Source: Listeria goaensis (lineage in GTDB: Bacteria > Bacillota > Bacilli > Lactobacillales > Listeriaceae). Taken from it: DNA of 64,000 nt. Under the pieces are notes generated by a model that searched no databases, was not told the origin of the DNA, and saw only the letters and a program-made list of their open reading frames with translations. Positions 10,865 through 19,457 of this stretch are shown in pieces; the stretch's first letter is position 1; each line of letters starts with the position of its first letter. The stretch covers positions 1-64,000 of the forward strand of contig NZ_FYBQ01000011.1 in NCBI RefSeq assembly GCF_900186125.1, read 5' to 3'. The translations under genes were made by a program, and so were the position numbers.

Positions 10865-12382
10865 ATGAAAAGAGCGCTCATTAGTGTGTCGAACAAAGAA
10901 GGCGTGGTGGCCTTCGCGAAGGCACTCGTACAACTTGACTTTGAGATTATTTCAACTGGCGGAACGAAGAAAATTTTGGAGGAAAACGGCGTTTTAACCA
11001 CCGGAATTGAAGCGGTGACGGAGTTTCCAGAAATGCTAGACGGACGCGTGAAAACCCTCCACCCGATGATTCACGGTGGCCTTTTATTTCGGCGTGACCT
11101 AGAAACGCATGTGAATGAGGCTAAACGACACGGTATCCAGCCGATCGATTTAGTTTGCGTCAATTTATATCCCTTCCAAGAAACGATTGCGAAACCTGAT
11201 GTGGCACTTAGCGAAGCCATTGAAAATATCGACATCGGTGGCCCTTCGATGCTCCGTTCGGCGGCCAAAAACTATCAGGCGGTGACGGTTTTAGTTGATG
11301 CGGCCGACTACGCGCCTGTTTTAGCTGAACTTGAAAACGGCGGTGTGACACCCGAAACTCGTGCGAAACTTGCCGCAAAAGTGTTCCGCCATACGGCTTC
11401 CTATGATGCGCTAATCGCGGGCTTCTTGACGGAAGAGGAATTCCCTGAAAAGCTCACGCTAACATATGACCTAAAAGAAAGTTTACGCTACGGTGAGAAC
11501 CCGCACCAAAAGGCGGCTTTTTACGAAGAACCACTGGCGGACGTTCATAGTGTGGCACACGCTTCACAGCTCCACGGCAAAGAGCTATCCTACAACAACA
11601 TTCGCGATACAGACGCTGCGCTTAAAATTGCAGCCGAATTCACAGAACCTGTAGCAGTGGCCGTGAAACATATGAACCCATGCGGCGTTGGTGTCGGTAC
11701 GACGATTTTTGAGGCGTATGAAAAGGCGTACGAGGCGGATGAAACCTCGATTTTTGGTGGAATTGTCGCGCTAAATCGTGAGGTTGACGTGGAAACTGCG
11801 CAAAAGCTAAGTGAAATCTTTCTGGAAATCATTGTTGCGCCAAGTTTTTCTGACGCCGCGTTAGCTATTTTAACCAAAAAGAAAAATATCCGTTTGCTTT
11901 CGGTCGACATGTCGAGTTTTGCGCCGAGCTTGGAAAAAACGTCTGTGAACGGCGGCTTGCTTGTCCAAGATAGTGATACTTTTGTGGCTGATCCCGAGAC
12001 TTTTACGGTTGTGACGGAAAAAGCACCGACTGACGAGGAGATGCGCGCGCTTCTTGTGCAGTGGAAAATTGTGAAACATGTGAAGTCAAACGCGATTGTT
12101 GTCGGAAACGCTAGCCAGACGCTCGGTGTCGGCGCTGGACAAATGAATCGCATCGGCGCGGCAAAAATTGCGCTAAGTCAAGCTGGCGTGAACGCACAGG
12201 GGGCAGTACTAGCGAGCGATGCTTTTTTCCCAATGAATGACACGGTTCTTGCTGCAGCGGAAGCCGGCATTACCGCAATCATTCAACCAGGCGGCTCGAT
12301 TAAAGATGCGGATTCCATTGAAATGGCAAATAAACACGGTATTGCAATGGTTACAACACATGTTCGTCACTTTAAACATTAA
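10865..12382 (+). CDS. purH: AICAR transformylase / IMP cyclohydrolase PurH
   Basis: PurH performs the last two steps to IMP. The N-terminal MGS-like cyclohydrolase domain (about 1-195) shows [14 protein letters not shown] and [14 protein letters not shown]. The C-terminal transformylase domain shows [26 protein letters not shown] and [11 protein letters not shown]. The length of 505 residues is typical. There is no gap to purN; the ribosome-binding sequence GAGGGGAAG lies inside the end of purN. Confidence 0.98.
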   Translation: MKRALISVSNKEGVVAFAKALVQLDFEIISTGGTKKILEENGVLTTGIEAVTEFPEMLDGRVKTLHPMIHGGLLFRRDLETHVNEAKRHGIQPIDLVCVNLYPFQETIAKPDVALSEAIENIDIGGPSMLRSAAKNYQAVTVLVDAADYAPVLAELENGGVTPETRAKLAAKVFRHTASYDALIAGFLTEEEFPEKLTLTYDLKESLRYGENPHQKAAFYEEPLADVHSVAHASQLHGKELSYNNIRDTDAALKIAAEFTEPVAVAVKHMNPCGVGVGTTIFEAYEKAYEADETSIFGGIVALNREVDVETAQKLSEIFLEIIVAPSFSDAALAILTKKKNIRLLSVDMSSFAPSLEKTSVNGGLLVQDSDTFVADPETFTVVTEKAPTDEEMRALLVQWKIVKHVKSNAIVVGNASQTLGVGAGQMNRIGAAKIALSQAGVNAQGAVLASDAFFPMNDTVLAAAEAGITAIIQPGGSIKDADSIEMANKHGIAMVTTHVRHFKH

Positions 12383-12397
12383 AAAGGAAGTGAAAAG

Positions 12398-13660
12398 ATG
12401 AAAGTACTCGTAATTGGTAGTGGTGGCCGAGAACATGCCATCTGTCAAAAACTTCTTTCCTCGCGTGACGTTGACACCGTTTTTTGTGCCCCAGGAAATG
12501 ACGGCATGAAAAACAGCGGCGTGCACTGCGTGGACATTCAAGAAAAAAACGCTAAAGCACTAATTCACTTCGCGCAAGAAGAAGCCGTCGCATTCACGGT
12601 AGTCGGCCCAGAAATCCCGCTTTTATCAGGCGTAGTGGATGCTTTCACAGAAGCTGGTTTGCTCGCGTTCGGTCCAACAAAAGCCGCCGCTCTCATCGAA
12701 GGAAGCAAAGATTTCGCCAAACAGTTCATGCAAAAATACGCGATTCCAACCGCAAACTCGAAGACCTTCACCAAGTACGAAGAAGCGAAAGCCTATTTGG
12801 AGGAAAAAGGAGTCCCCATTGTGATTAAGGCGGACGGACTTGCCGCCGGAAAAGGCGTTGCTGTCGCAATGACGATGCCAGAAGCCGTACTCGCATTAAA
12901 GGAAATGATGCTAGAAGAACGATTCGGTGAAGCCTCACAAAAAGTCGTCATCGAAGAATTTTTAGAAGGCGAAGAATTTTCCCTCATGGCCTTTGTAAAC
13001 GGCGAAGAAGTCTATCCGATGCCCATCGCCCAGGATCACAAACGCGCCTATGACGGCGACAAAGGTCCAAACACAGGCGGAATGGGCGCCTATTCACCCG
13101 TTCCACATATACCAGAAAAATTGGTCGAAGAAGCCATTCAAACGATTCTTTTTCCCGCAGCAAAAGGAATGGTCGAAGAAGGGCGTGAGTTCCGAGGTAT
13201 CCTTTACGCCGGCTTGATTGCCACAAATGAAGGTCCGAAAGTCATCGAATTTAATGCGCGCTTCGGAGACCCAGAAACGCAAGTCGTCCTCCCGCGCCTA
13301 GAAAGCGACTTCGCCGAGCTCATCTTCGCACTTCTAAAAAATGAGACTCCCGACGTACGCTTTAAAAAAGCAGGTATTCACCTCGGCATCGTCCTTGCAA
13401 GCAAGGGCTACCCCGAACAATACGAAACCGGCCAATTGCTAACCGGCCTTGACCAAGTCAGCCCAGAAATCGCAATCTATCATGCTGGAACAAAATTGGA
13501 CACTGCCGGCAATCTCATTTCAAATGGTGGCCGAGTACTCCTTCTTCAAACTTCTGCAAATACAATGAAAGAAACACGTCAAATTTTATATGCGGAAATG
13601 AAGAAACTAGACAATCCAAATTTCTTCTACCGAATTGACATAGGTGCGAAAGCTGAATAA
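12398..13660 (+). CDS. purD: GAR synthetase PurD
   Basis: PurD joins glycine to phosphoribosylamine with ATP. The N-terminal GSGGREHAICQKL, the ATP-grasp motifs IVIKADGLAAGKGVAV and GPNTGGMGAYSPVPH, and EFNARFGDPETQ are all present. The length of 420 residues is normal. AAGGAAG precedes the ATG. It is the last gene of the operon and is followed by a terminator. Confidence 0.98.
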   Translation: MKVLVIGSGGREHAICQKLLSSRDVDTVFCAPGNDGMKNSGVHCVDIQEKNAKALIHFAQEEAVAFTVVGPEIPLLSGVVDAFTEAGLLAFGPTKAAALIEGSKDFAKQFMQKYAIPTANSKTFTKYEEAKAYLEEKGVPIVIKADGLAAGKGVAVAMTMPEAVLALKEMMLEERFGEASQKVVIEEFLEGEEFSLMAFVNGEEVYPMPIAQDHKRAYDGDKGPNTGGMGAYSPVPHIPEKLVEEAIQTILFPAAKGMVEEGREFRGILYAGLIATNEGPKVIEFNARFGDPETQVVLPRLESDFAELIFALLKNETPDVRFKKAGIHLGIVLASKGYPEQYETGQLLTGLDQVSPEIAIYHAGTKLDTAGNLISNGGRVLLLQTSANTMKETRQILYAEMKKLDNPNFFYRIDIGAKAE

Positions 13661-13668
13661 GATAAAAC

Positions 13669-13707
13669 AAGCGGATGAGCGATTTGGCAAATCCGCTTTT
13701 CCCTTTT
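13669..13707 (+). terminator. Terminator of the purine operon
   Basis: AAGCGGAT and ATCCGCTT pair around a 14-base loop and are followed by TTCCCTTTT. It lies eight bases after purD. Confidence 0.75.
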
Positions 13708-13722
13708 ACAGAAATAAAGTAG

Positions 13723-13752
13723 TTGCTTTTTCATGCGTTGGTACGTTAAAAT
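13723..13752 (+). promoter_or_regulatory. Putative promoter of the yerC-like gene
   Basis: TTGCTT at 13723-13728 and TAAAAT at 13747-13752 are 18 bases apart, about 38 bases before the gene. Each hexamer differs from consensus at one or two positions. Confidence 0.55.
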
Positions 13753-13789
13753 ATGAAAGTACAAGTAGAGGAACGGAGGTTATCTAAAT

Positions 13790-14083
13790 ATGCAAATAGA
13801 AAAGATTCGTGGGGAAGGTTTGGATGCTTTTTTTAATGGTATTTTAAAGCTCGAAACGCTTGAAGAATGTTATGCTTTCTTTGATGATGTCTGCACTGTG
13901 AATGAAATTCAGTCGATGTCACAACGCTTCCAAGTTGCTAAAATGCTTTCAGAAGGAAAAACATATAATGTTATTGAAGCAGAAACAGGTGCAAGCACCG
14001 CAACGATTTCACGTGTAAAACGTTCGCTAAACTACGGTAACGACATGTATGAAGTTGTGTTCAACCGAATGGAAACGAAGTAA
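13790..14083 (+). CDS. YerC/YecD family TrpR-like DNA-binding protein
   Basis: This 97-residue protein matches the YerC/YecD family in length and content: FFDDVCTVNEIQSMSQRFQVA, then a TrpR-like helix-turn-helix around YNVIEAETGASTATISRVKR. Such proteins are presumed DNA-binding regulators, and targets in Listeria are unknown to me. GGAGG lies nine bases before the ATG. It sits 130 bases beyond the purine operon terminator with its own promoter, so its link to purine genes is positional only. Confidence 0.88.
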   Translation: MQIEKIRGEGLDAFFNGILKLETLEECYAFFDDVCTVNEIQSMSQRFQVAKMLSEGKTYNVIEAETGASTATISRVKRSLNYGNDMYEVVFNRMETK

Positions 14084-14094
14084 GAAGGATATAA

Positions 14095-14349
14095 ATGAAG
14101 AAGAAACCAAGTAAAGGGTTCCAAACTGCGATTATCGCCATTTTGGTTCTCGCCGTTATGTATATTTCAATCGATATGATTATCCAAAATGTCGGACTGA
14201 ATTTCAGCATGTTATGGCACTGGATATTCATTGTTTGTTTTAGTTTCACAACACTTTTCAATGTGCGCGCAAAAAATTACATCGGAATTTCCATCGGACT
14301 TTCTGGTATGTGGATTTGTGTATTGAGTCTTATTTTGATGGCGATTTAG
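14095..14349 (+). CDS. Small membrane protein, function unknown
   Basis: The protein has 84 residues with three predicted membrane helices (around AIIAILVLAVMYISI, WHWIFIVCFSFTTLF and SIGLSGMWICVLSLILM) and a short basic N-terminus. AGAAGGA precedes the ATG. It starts 11 bases after the yerC-like gene and is probably cotranscribed with it. I recognise no catalytic motif. A similar gene next to yerC is expected in other Listeria from remembered order. Confidence 0.8.
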   Translation: MKKKPSKGFQTAIIAILVLAVMYISIDMIIQNVGLNFSMLWHWIFIVCFSFTTLFNVRAKNYIGISIGLSGMWICVLSLILMAI

Positions 14350-14370
14350 TCTAAAACAAAATAAAAAAAT

Positions 14371-14399
14371 GAGAGCTTGCTAACGCAAGTTCTTTTTTT
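14371..14399 (+). terminator. Terminator after the small membrane protein gene
   Basis: GAGCTTGC and GCAAGTTC form a hairpin with a TAAC loop, followed by seven T. Confidence 0.85.
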
Positions 14400-14403
14400 G
14401 TGC

Positions 14404-14430
14404 AAAAAAACCGCCTAAGAATAGGCGGTT
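14404..14430 (-). terminator. Terminator of the acyltransferase gene
   Basis: AACCGCCTA and TAGGCGGTT pair perfectly around AGAA. Read on the minus strand the stem is followed by seven T. It lies 13 bases beyond the acyltransferase stop. Confidence 0.88.
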
Positions 14431-14442
14431 AATGATTAGCAA

Positions 14443-15345
14443 TTAACGTAACATTTTCAAAATCTTATTACTGAATTTACCAAGCAAAATACCTATGATA
14501 AAAGTAAAGGCAAGGTAAACAAGTAAGCCGACTATCATTGGATTGAAGTAGCCTACTAAATCGAAAGAATAACTCGGGAAGCCTTCGATTAGATAAAGGA
14601 AGAAGGACCAAGTACCCAAAAATAGTAAGAATTTACTTTTCACATGGAAAGACTGGACTACCATAATGACAAGGAGCGCTCCGATAAAGCACATAAAGGA
14701 TGCCATTGGAATGTTAGAAGTGAAGTATAAAAATACGCACACAACCGTTAATGCAATTAGGCTGCCCCACTTTATTGAGGCTTTTGCTAATAATTTATCT
14801 TTCATAGGTGCTAACCAGTGTTCTTCTCTTTTCAGGAAGACCCCAACCGGAAAGGCGATGGAATAAAATAACCAGTATTCGTCAATAAACACGATGCTGA
14901 CTGAACCGAGTAATAATATAATCAGTTGTAATACACGATTTTTTACAAGTAAGCGCGCGATTAAGAATAACGTGTACCAAAATAGTATAAATAGTACAAA
15001 CCACATCGTCGGATCTAAGTCACGCCCGATGTCAAAGAAAAACATGATTGAAAATAATTGTTTCATCGAAAAAGTTTGCTGGAAAATAATGGCTACAAAA
15101 ATCAGTTTAAAAATACTAAAAATCCAGTATGGGATAATGATTTTGACATAACGCTTATAGTATTTGGATAAACCGTTTTTATCAGCAGAGGCCGTTAGTC
15201 CATATCCTGAAAGAATTAAAAATATCCACACAGAAATCGGACCAATATAATGGTAATTATCAAAGTTTTTATAGCATATATGTGACACGATTACTATAAA
15301 AATAGCTATCCCTTTTAAAAGAGTCGTCTGTTGCTTTGTTATCAT
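14443..15345 (-). CDS. Acyltransferase 3 family integral membrane protein
   Basis: The protein has 300 residues and is almost entirely hydrophobic, with about ten membrane segments. The N-terminus LLKGIAIFIVIVSHI has the histidine in the first membrane segment that is typical of acyltransferase-3/OatA-like proteins, followed by VWIFLILSGYGL. Such enzymes O-acylate cell-envelope or exported glycans. There is no extracellular SGNH domain, so this is the membrane-only form. AAGGAGA lies nine bases before the ATG. The gene is monocistronic and lies in an accessory interval; its substrate is unknown. Confidence 0.82.
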   Translation of the reverse strand: MITKQQTTLLKGIAIFIVIVSHICYKNFDNYHYIGPISVWIFLILSGYGLTASADKNGLSKYYKRYVKIIIPYWIFSIFKLIFVAIIFQQTFSMKQLFSIMFFFDIGRDLDPTMWFVLFILFWYTLFLIARLLVKNRVLQLIILLLGSVSIVFIDEYWLFYSIAFPVGVFLKREEHWLAPMKDKLLAKASIKWGSLIALTVVCVFLYFTSNIPMASFMCFIGALLVIMVVQSFHVKSKFLLFLGTWSFFLYLIEGFPSYSFDLVGYFNPMIVGLLVYLAFTFIIGILLGKFSNKILKMLR

Positions 15346-15468
15346 AAAACTAATCTCCTTATTTGACTAAAATAATCGTTCTTAGGTGTTCTTTTTCATC
15401 TTCATTTCGGCAAGTTTTCTCTGTTCATCTCCTCCATATAGGTCGAAACCTCACTAAAATCAGACTTC

Positions 15469-15477
15469 ATTATAACA
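15469..15477 (-). promoter_or_regulatory. Extended -10 promoter of the acyltransferase gene
   Basis: On the minus strand the sequence reads TGTTATAAT, an extended -10 element with a perfect TATAAT. The -35 region is poor. Transcription would start near 15462, giving a leader of about 115 bases. Confidence 0.5.
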
Positions 15478-15487
15478 TAAAGCATTT

Positions 15488-15823
15488 TTGGAAAAAAGGA
15501 GGTTTTTAAGTCAATATTTAAGTTTATTAGAGGTATTTAGATGGAAATTGTTACAATTTATACATAAAATACCAGTTTGTTCAATTTTGGAAGAAGAAAA
15601 TCCTCCTAGCTTGGCGTATGCAATTGGTGTAGCTATACAAGAAAATAATAAACTGGTGTCGCCAAAACTTTCGCTTTTAAAGGTGCAATCTGGGCAAGTG
15701 AATCATCGTAATACGCTTCTCGTCACCCTTCAAAATCTGAAAAGCATAATTTGGCGCGATTTAAAGTTACAGGGGAAAAGTTATCGAAAAGGTCGAATGG
15801 AAGTGAATAAGTACAATGAGTGA
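15488..15823 (+). pseudogene. Doubtful ORF in a degenerate accessory interval
   Basis: An open frame of 111 codons begins with TTG. The AAAGGAGG sequence lies inside the start of the frame rather than upstream of it, so the start is suspect. The translation has no motif I recognise and ends in a basic stretch (SYRKGRMEVNKYNE). A second short frame follows at about 15843-15998 (beginning GTG GAA TCT, 51 codons). The 834-base interval 15346-16179 may hold the remains of one or more decayed genes. Its only convincing signals are the acyltransferase promoter at its left end and a leader hairpin at its right end. Confidence 0.25.
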
Positions 15824-16052
15824 GCGGTTGAGCTAGACCAGAGTGGAATCTCATCGTGCCAATTGTGTACTTCTTCTTGTAGCAATGATTATCGATCCGT
15901 TTGGGCTTGAGAATCGAAGTGAAAATGAAGAAAATCTGTCACAAAATTTATATATATTTTTTTTGAAAATCCATTTTTCTGGCTTTTTTCGGTAAATTTT
16001 AAATGTTACTATGAAAAAAGCTTACAGTGATTAGAGGATTAAAAAAGGAGGA

Positions 16053-16079
16053 TTGTGTTAAAAAATTAGACAGTATAAT
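16053..16079 (+). promoter_or_regulatory. Putative promoter of the Ig-repeat surface protein
   Basis: A perfect TATAAT at 16074-16079 is preceded by TTGTGT at 16053-16058 with a short 15-base spacer. Transcription from here would start near 16086 and run at once into the hairpin at 16113-16137. Confidence 0.4.
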
Positions 16080-16112
16080 AGACAAGGGGACTAATAGGAA
16101 ACGATTAGGATT

Positions 16113-16144
16113 AGAGGTGTCCTGATGCGGACCCCCTATTTTTT
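16113..16144 (+). terminator. Leader hairpin with T-run before the surface protein gene
   Basis: AGAGGTGTCC and GGACCCCCT form a GC-rich stem with one mismatch or bulge around TGATGC, followed by TATTTTTT. It lies 35 bases before the gene and so would act as an attenuator in its 5' leader. Flanking TAGACA (16079-16084) and TGTCTA (16149-16154) are complementary and could close an alternative fold. Confidence 0.5.
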
Positions 16145-16179
16145 GCCATGTCTAAAACGCTCGAAAGGAGAATTGAATA

Positions 16180-19100
16180 TTGAAAATTAAGAAATCTAGA
16201 TTAAGGAAAACGGTGATTAGTACTTTAGTAGCGACCCTGTTTGCATCAACAATTGCTACTTCATTGCCATATAATGCAAAAGCAACTGAAGGCCATGCAC
16301 AGGAGGCTGGGCTAAATAGTTCATTAACTTCAGTCACAAGTAACTTACTGCAAAATCCTGGATTTGTAGGGGACGGAAATTTGATTACAAATTGGGATGT
16401 ACAAGGTAGGTATTCAGCGGGCCGAGCTTATTATATGGAAAATTATAGGATATACGGCGGTTCTGGAGAATACTTGGATAATTATATGGCTCCTCAAAGT
16501 GATGGAAGTATTAACGTTACACATAAAAGGGCTATAAATAATGGACATATTGCTTTTTTAGGACAAAATGTAGAGGTTATAGAGGGACACAGATATCGTT
16601 TGTCTGTGGATTATAAGTATGTTTCTGGATCGGATTTAGAACATATCCAAGTACGGACATCAGACCTCAATAATAATGATGTTGAGATATCAAACAGTGA
16701 TTGGTTACCTGTCACGAGTCCTACAGCAAGAAATTATACGACAACTGTCACTGCTCCTGCAGACATCACGATGCGGATTGAATTAAAAGTACTTGGTTTT
16801 AAAGATGCAATTGGTACGGAAGGTACAATAAATATTGGAAATGTATCATTGATGGATTTGGATGCAGCTCTTGATCAAACAACTATTAATGAGTTAGACA
16901 CGGATTCTGTCAAAGCGGAGGGAACTGCAGAACCAAATGCAACGATTGAAATCAAAGCTGGTTCGACAACGCTTGGTACAGGGAGAGTAGCTGCAGATGG
17001 GCAATATAGTTTGACGATTCCAAAACAAGCAGTAGGAACCGTTGTGACGGCAACTGCAACGGCATACGGGAAAACGTCAAGTGTAAATACAACTGTTGCA
17101 CAAGGAAATATCGCACAAACAACCATTAGTGCGTTAAATACAGATTCTGTCAAAGCGGAGGGAACTGCAGAACCGAATGCGACGATTGTAATTAAAGCAG
17201 GTTCGACAACGCTTGGAACGGGTACAGCAAGTTCAGATGGTCGTTACAGTATAACGATTCCAAGGCAAGAGGCAGAGACGTCTGTGACAGCAACGGCAAC
17301 ATTGAACGGGAAAACATCAAGTGCAGATACAATTGTTGCACAAGGAAACATCGCACAAACAACCATTAATGCATTAGATGCGGATTCTGTCAAAGCAGAG
17401 GGAACCGCAGAACCAAATGCGACGATTGTAATTAAAGCAGGTTCGACAACACTTGCAACGGGTCGAGTCGGTTCAGATGGTCGTTATAGTGTAACAATTC
17501 CGAAACAAGTTTCAGGAACAATTGTGACAGCAACGGCAACAGCAGATGGTAAGACATCGAGTGTGAATACAACCGTTGCACAAGGTAACCTTGCTCAAAC
17601 AACCATTGAGCCATTAAACACAGATTCGGTAATCGCCGTAGGAACCGCAGAACCGAATGCGACGATTGTGTTAAAAGATCAAAATAATAATCAACTTGCA
17701 ACAGGGCGAGTAGGCTCAGATGGTCGTTATAGCTTGACGATTCAAAAACAAATGGTTGGGACAGTTGTGACGGCGACAGTGACACAAGGTGGTAAAACGT
17801 CTAGTGCTTTTACGACTGTAACGAATGAGCATATTGCTCAAACTACTATTAATCCATTAAATGTAGACTCGAGAGTAGCGACAGGAACAGGTGAACCGAA
17901 TGCAACAATTGTGCTGAAAGACCAGCATAATAATCAACTTGCGAGTGGTCGAATTGCTTCAGATGGCGCTTACAGTTTGACGATTCCAGCGCAAGTAGCC
18001 GGAACAGTCGTAACTGCCACTGTAACAGCAGGTGATAAAACGTCTAATGCCCATACAACAGTTACACAAGCAGCAAAAAGTGGTACGGTTACCGTGAAAC
18101 AAGACTATTATGTAGGTTATGATAGTCGCATTCAAGCAGAAGTAACAGGTGATGTGGAGAGAGTTTACCTAGAAGTGAACGGCGTTCAACAATCTAAGGT
18201 TCCTGTTACAGGAAGCTTCACTTACTATGCTAAAAATAATATTACAAGTATAAATCAAACAGTCTATTTAGTTGGACTTGATTCAGCAAATAGAGAACTA
18301 GACCGCGCACGAGTAAATTTAAAAGATGGGCAACTAAAAATTGGAGCGGTTTCCCCGAATAACTTTGTAGTGGGGACTGATGCTTATGTGGAAGGAACGT
18401 ATACGGGTTCGGTAAGAAAAGTAGGACTTTCTGTGAATGGAACAACGCTTTCTAAAGTTCCAGTTGAAGCAGACGGTAAATTCCGCTATTATGCACGTTC
18501 AAACATTACAAATGCAGATACAGATGAAGTGTTTGTCATCGGTTACAATTCGGAAAATACCGAAGTTTCACGGAAGAAAGTAGACTTATATCGACCAGGG
18601 AGTTTAGGTGGGACAATTACGGTTAATCCGAATTACTATGCTATTTCAGACTCATATATAGAAGGAACGTATGCAGGCAATGTGAAATATGTATCCTTGG
18701 TTGTGAATGGAACAGAGTATTCGAGAACATCCGTGATAAATACGACAACATGGAGATACTATGCTAAAGATAAAATTGCAACGGGCGACACAGTTTCTGT
18801 GAAAGGGTACAATGCTGCTGGAAATGTTGTCGATCAAGAACCAGTCAATGTGGTTCTAAGTCCACCACAAAATAATGCAATTGCAGCAAATGACTTTTTC
18901 TTACATCAAGATAAATATATATCAGGGACGTATGAAGGAAGCGTAAAATATATTGCGTTGAAAGTGAATGGAACATTATTGAGTAGGATTCCAGTTCCAT
19001 CAGACGGCACGTATACCTACTATGCTCGTCCTAATATTACATCTCTTACAGATACAGTATCCATTGTGGCTTACAATCAGGAAAAAGTACAAGTTGCAGA

Positions 19101-19374
19101 AGCTCCAGTTCGTGTTCGATTAACAAGTGACATTACATCGAATAGCTATCGAATTGGGGACAAGTCAATTATTGGAACCTATTCAGGAGATGTGAAATAC
19201 ATTTCTGCAACCGTGAATGGGACACAACTTTCTAAGATTCCTGTGGATAACACGGGTACGTATAGCTACTATATTAAACGCGATGTAACAAGCGTTACGG
19301 ATGAGGTTATTATGAAGGGATATAATGCTAGTGGCGCTGTTGTGACTACTAACACAGTAAGAATTACAGCATAA
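16180..19374 (+). CDS. Large secreted protein with bacterial Ig-like repeats
   Basis: The 1064-residue protein starts at a TTG preceded by GAAAGGAG nine bases upstream. A Sec signal peptide (basic IKKSRLRK, a hydrophobic stretch, then a site near NAKA) covers about residues 1-36. Residues about 55-230 look like a jelly-roll, carbohydrate-binding-like domain (NLLQNPGF to NIGNVSLMDLD). Five tandem Big_6-type Ig modules of about 80 residues follow (about 233-633), each with a GTAEPNATI-like core. Then come five modules of about 85 residues with the pattern V-NGT-LSKIPV plus a YYA or YYI aromatic pair (about 634-1064). There is no LPXTG, GW or LysM anchor, so it is probably released or held non-covalently. 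A role in adhesion or glycan binding is only a guess. Confidence 0.85.
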   Translation: MKIKKSRLRKTVISTLVATLFASTIATSLPYNAKATEGHAQEAGLNSSLTSVTSNLLQNPGFVGDGNLITNWDVQGRYSAGRAYYMENYRIYGGSGEYLDNYMAPQSDGSINVTHKRAINNGHIAFLGQNVEVIEGHRYRLSVDYKYVSGSDLEHIQVRTSDLNNNDVEISNSDWLPVTSPTARNYTTTVTAPADITMRIELKVLGFKDAIGTEGTINIGNVSLMDLDAALDQTTINELDTDSVKAEGTAEPNATIEIKAGSTTLGTGRVAADGQYSLTIPKQAVGTVVTATATAYGKTSSVNTTVAQGNIAQTTISALNTDSVKAEGTAEPNATIVIKAGSTTLGTGTASSDGRYSITIPRQEAETSVTATATLNGKTSSADTIVAQGNIAQTTINALDADSVKAEGTAEPNATIVIKAGSTTLATGRVGSDGRYSVTIPKQVSGTIVTATATADGKTSSVNTTVAQGNLAQTTIEPLNTDSVIAVGTAEPNATIVLKDQNNNQLATGRVGSDGRYSLTIQKQMVGTVVTATVTQGGKTSSAFTTVTNEHIAQTTINPLNVDSRVATGTGEPNATIVLKDQHNNQLASGRIASDGAYSLTIPAQVAGTVVTATVTAGDKTSNAHTTVTQAAKSGTVTVKQDYYVGYDSRIQAEVTGDVERVYLEVNGVQQSKVPVTGSFTYYAKNNITSINQTVYLVGLDSANRELDRARVNLKDGQLKIGAVSPNNFVVGTDAYVEGTYTGSVRKVGLSVNGTTLSKVPVEADGKFRYYARSNITNADTDEVFVIGYNSENTEVSRKKVDLYRPGSLGGTITVNPNYYAISDSYIEGTYAGNVKYVSLVVNGTEYSRTSVINTTTWRYYAKDKIATGDTVSVKGYNAAGNVVDQEPVNVVLSPPQNNAIAANDFFLHQDKYISGTYEGSVKYIALKVNGTLLSRIPVPSDGTYTYYARPNITSLTDTVSIVAYNQEKVQVAEAPVRVRLTSDITSNSYRIGDKSIIGTYSGDVKYISATVNGTQLSKIPVDNTGTYSYYIKRDVTSVTDEVIMKGYNASGAVVTTNTVRITA
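16876..18078 (+). repeat. Five tandem 240-base coding repeats
   Basis: Copies begin at 16876, 17116, 17356, 17596 and 17839, each at a CAAAC(A/T)AC motif, giving a period of 240, 240, 240 and 243 bases. The first three are close at DNA level. The fourth and fifth carry one extra codon (KDQ-NNQLA in place of KAGSTTLA). The pattern indicates recent internal duplication and likely copy-number variation between strains. Confidence 0.88.
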
Positions 19375-19406
19375 TTTAATAATCGTTATTTAATCAGTCA
19401 GTAATA

Positions 19407-19453
19407 AAAACCTGAAGGCAACTTACTTGAAATACGTTACCTTCAGGTTTTTT
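19407..19453. terminator. Bidirectional terminator between convergent genes
   Basis: AAAACCTGAAGG and CCTTCAGGTTTT pair, with additional CAAC/GTTA pairing inside. A T-run follows on the plus strand and a run of five T follows on the minus strand. It can end both the surface protein gene and the convergent symporter gene. Confidence 0.85.
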
Positions 19454-19457
19454 AGTT

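Noticed and set aside
11590-12153. 187-codon minus-strand frame inside purH.
   Set aside because: It lies wholly opposite the conserved transformylase domain and its composition is that of an antisense frame.
16081-16160. A known riboswitch class (c-di-GMP, preQ1, guanine) in the surface-protein leader.
   Set aside because: None of the conserved aptamer sequences could be found; only a terminator-like hairpin and alternative pairings are supported.
16876-18078. CRISPR array or mobile repeat as an explanation of the regular repeats.
   Set aside because: The 240-base period is in frame and encodes Ig-like modules, so it is internal gene duplication.
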